Both the position numbers and the translations under genes were made by a program. Under the pieces are notes generated by a model, which ran no database searches, had not been told where the DNA came from, and saw only the letters and a program-made list of their open reading frames with translations. Below, one piece after another: positions 6,704 through 8,427 of a stretch of 8,427 nucleotides of DNA. Numbering within the stretch: the stretch's first letter is position 1; every line of letters starts with the position of its first letter. Origin of the DNA: DATLMR01 sp035634255 (GTDB lineage Bacteria; Acidobacteriota; Blastocatellia; UBA7656); the NCBI GenBank assembly GCA_035634255.1, contig DASQDI010000135.1, positions 1 to 8,427 on the forward strand, read 5' to 3'.

Positions 6704-6743
6704 AGCAAGAGCAAAGCTCTCACTGATCGAACCGCGGTTTAAA
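6704..6743. other. Convergent gap with two small dyads, possible weak bidirectional terminator
   Basis: The 40-base space between the two convergent stop codons holds a 5-bp hairpin (AGAGC at 6708-6712, GCTCT at 6716-6720, loop AAA) and a perfect 10-base palindrome AACCGCGGTT (6730-6739) followed by TTAAAT. Neither has a proper T-run, so terminator function is a guess from position. Confidence 0.3.
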
Positions 6744-7376
6744 TCATTCGGAATCTACTGAGTTCGCGCCGGCATCGACAGGAGAGGCTCCGGCCTCCCT
6801 CACGATGCCGGCCCTCTTCACGTAACCCTTCCCGCAGGCCGGGCAGTCGGCGCTCTCTTCGCGGTCCGCGTCGCGGCCCATCCCCAGCCTCACCCCGCAC
6901 CGGCACATCCACCCGGCAACCCGCGCGGGGTTCCCTACCACCAGGGCGTAATCCGGGACATCGCGCGTCACGACCGCCCCCGCGCCGATGAAGGCGTACC
7001 GCCCGATGGTGTGCCCGCAGACGACCGTGGCATTCGCCCCTATCGACGCGCCGCGCCTGACCAGAGTCCTGCGGTACTCGTCCTTGCGCGAGACGTGGCT
7101 CCGCGGGTTCGTCACGTTGGTGAAGACCATCGACGGGCCGCAGAAAACATCGTCTTCCAGCTCGACCCCCGTGTAGATCGAGACGTTGTTCTGTATCTTC
7201 ACGTTGTCGCCGATTACGACCTGCGGGGAGACGACGACATTCTGGCCGATGTTGCACCCCCTGCCGATCTTCGAGTTGCTCATCACGTGACAGAAGTGCC
7301 ATATCTTCGTCCCTTCGCCGATCTCGCACGGCTCGTCGACGTAGCTAGATTCGTGAACGAAATAACCTTTTTCCAT
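6744..7376 (-). CDS. WbpD/WlbB-like nucleotide-sugar N-acetyltransferase with C-terminal zinc ribbon
   Basis: A 210-residue left-handed beta-helix acyltransferase, probably acetylating the 3-amino group of a UDP-2-acetamido-3-amino-dideoxy uronic acid with acetyl-CoA, as WbpD/WlbB do in O-antigen precursor synthesis. Hexapeptide repeats run from about 13 to 150: IGEGTKIWHF at 19-28, IGRGCNIGQNVVV at 37-49, IGDNVKIQNNVSIY at 55-68, FTNVTNPR at 85-92, and the closing VVGNPARVAGWM at 146-157 typical of this family. After it comes C158-x-C160 and C178-x-x-C181, a zinc-ribbon-like module, then a short acidic tail; some homologues have this and Pseudomonas-type WbpD, as I recall, does not. No clear Shine-Dalgarno precedes the ATG, but no alternative start exists between it and the preceding gene, and the N-terminus matches the family. 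It follows the dehydrogenase by 28 bases, so translation may depend on that gene. The exact sugar is inferred. Confidence 0.88.
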   Translation of the reverse strand: MEKGYFVHESSYVDEPCEIGEGTKIWHFCHVMSNSKIGRGCNIGQNVVVSPQVVIGDNVKIQNNVSIYTGVELEDDVFCGPSMVFTNVTNPRSHVSRKDEYRRTLVRRGASIGANATVVCGHTIGRYAFIGAGAVVTRDVPDYALVVGNPARVAGWMCRCGVRLGMGRDADREESADCPACGKGYVKRAGIVREAGASPVDAGANSVDSE

Positions 7377-7404
7377 AAGCGTGACCGAAAGGATTCTGCT
7401 GATC

Positions 7405-8418
7405 TTAGATGATCGCCTTCACGCCCTCGTCGAGGGGCGACATCTCCACGGGCGTCCCGTCGCTCGCGAGGGAGCGCTCCGCCGCGTCGAGTATGCGGAG
7501 GACCCGGAGGCCACTCTCGCCGTCGGTCAGGGGCTTCCGCCGCGTCCTTATGCAGTCGAGGAAATGGAGGCATTCGCGGCGCAACGGCTCGGAGGCTTCG
7601 AGCGCCTCCGCCACCCCATCGTTCTTGCGCGTGACCAGTTCCCCGCTCACGATCTCCACGCCCTGATCGTAGACGACCAGCTTGTCCTCCCTGCGCACGT
7701 CGTCGAATACGGCCATCCGCTTCGACCCGACGACCACGAGCCTCTGCTCTTTGTAAGGGTGCAGCCAGCTCACGAATATGTGCGCGCGTACGCCGGTGGG
7801 GAACTCGATGTTGGTCACGGTCACGTCGGCTATGCGCGGCTGGATGTAGCTGCCGCCGGTCGCCGCCACGCGCGAGGGCCAGGAGTCGACGAGCCTGAGG
7901 ATTATGGCAATGTCGTGAGGGGCGAAGCTCCACAGAATGTTCTCTTCCCTCCTAACCTTGCCGAGGTTCAGGCGGTTCGAATAGACGTAACGCAGCTCCC
8001 CGAGCGTCCCGGACTCGATCAGCTCGCGCAGGCGGAGCACGGCCGGGTGATACTCCAGCAGGTGCCCGATCATCAGGATCGAGCCGCGGCTCGCCGAGAG
8101 CCTGACCATGGCCTCGCCCTCCGACACGTCCAGGGTCAGGGGCTTTTCCACTAGGACATCTTTTCCCGCCTCTATCGCGGCCGAGGCCACCGAATAGTGA
8201 GTCTCGGCGGGGGTAGCTATCACCACTCCGCGGATGCTTTCGTCCGCGAGGGCCGCGCGGTAATCCGCCTCGACTCGCACTCCGGGGAACCGCTCCGCGA
8301 GCCGCGCGAGGGAGTCTCGGTTGGTGTCACAGACCATGCCCAGCGCGCCGAGCTCGTAAAAATTCCTCACATGGTTTATCCCCCAGTAGCCGGCCCCCAC
8401 GACCGCGACCGAAGGCAT
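7405..8418 (-). CDS. Gfo/Idh/MocA-family nucleotide-sugar dehydrogenase (WbpB/WlbA-like role)
   Basis: A 337-residue NAD(P)-dependent oxidoreductase, probably oxidising C3 of a UDP-N-acetyl-glucuronate-type sugar ahead of amination. The Rossmann fold is at residues 1-120 with GAGYWG at 8-13 and the acidic residue D31 ending the second strand; the family EKP motif is at 91-93 and the probable catalytic H168 with D169 in FAPHDI. The C-terminal alpha/beta domain covers about 125-337. The start at 8418 is 9 bases from the window edge and is chosen because the nucleotide-binding strand begins there; only a weak AAGG is visible upstream. The acetyltransferase gene follows at 28 bases, the usual pairing in glycan loci (sometimes fused), with an aminotransferase expected nearby but not in the window. 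Other Gfo/Idh substrates, such as inositol, cannot be excluded without context, but the pairing favours nucleotide sugars. Confidence 0.88.
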   Translation of the reverse strand: MPSVAVVGAGYWGINHVRNFYELGALGMVCDTNRDSLARLAERFPGVRVEADYRAALADESIRGVVIATPAETHYSVASAAIEAGKDVLVEKPLTLDVSEGEAMVRLSASRGSILMIGHLLEYHPAVLRLRELIESGTLGELRYVYSNRLNLGKVRREENILWSFAPHDIAIILRLVDSWPSRVAATGGSYIQPRIADVTVTNIEFPTGVRAHIFVSWLHPYKEQRLVVVGSKRMAVFDDVRREDKLVVYDQGVEIVSGELVTRKNDGVAEALEASEPLRRECLHFLDCIRTRRKPLTDGESGLRVLRILDAAERSLASDGTPVEMSPLDEGVKAII

Positions 8419-8427
8419 GCCTTTTCG

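Noticed and set aside
7381..8154. Plus-strand open frame of 257 codons opposite the dehydrogenase
   Set aside because: Shadow of a Gfo/Idh/MocA gene with intact EKP and Rossmann motifs.

Overview
The window is GC-rich bacterial chromosome, densely coded, with almost all genes on the minus strand. I see no tRNA, rRNA, CRISPR array, insertion sequence or phage gene. The many long open frames opposite the real genes are a by-product of the high GC content. The organism cannot be fixed from the sequence alone. GTG/TTG starts, strong Shine-Dalgarno sites, an NAD-dependent ligase with a linker insert, and a small CxxC protein of a kind I associate with Acidobacteriota make that phylum a tentative, low-confidence suggestion.

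Layout in the direction of transcription (right to left). At 8418-7405 is a Gfo/Idh/MocA-type sugar dehydrogenase and at 7376-6744 a WbpD/WlbB-like left-handed beta-helix N-acetyltransferase. Together these resemble two steps of a pathway to acetamido-amino uronic acid nucleotide sugars. At 6518-6703 a lone plus-strand gene encodes a 61-residue CxxC protein. Between it and the next gene is a 216-base divergent intergenic region with a clear extended -10 promoter (TGCTATAAT) firing leftwards.

That promoter heads a run of five closely spaced genes (gaps of roughly 6 to 29 bases): a metallo-beta-lactamase-fold nuclease of the beta-CASP/SNM1 type (6301-5240), a DinB/YfiT-type four-helix protein (5227-4754), NAD-dependent DNA ligase LigA (4740-2572), a NodU/CmcH-type carbamoyltransferase (2542-812), and an extended-SDR UDP-sugar 4-epimerase of the WbpP type cut by the left edge (805-1).

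The window therefore has a DNA-metabolism core (nuclease, DinB-like protein, ligase) set inside surface-glycan genes (dehydrogenase and acetyltransferase on one side, carbamoyltransferase and epimerase on the other). The most unusual item is the carbamoyltransferase. Its reading frame is intact and its C-terminal carbamoyladenylate-forming half is largely conserved. However, nearly every metal-binding or catalytic signature of the Kae1-like half is replaced (HD to KD, HHxAH to HQLAQ, DGxG to GNKG, GDAG to GNAG). This suggests a pseudo-transferase that may work with a second, intact copy outside the window, much as TsaB works with TsaD.
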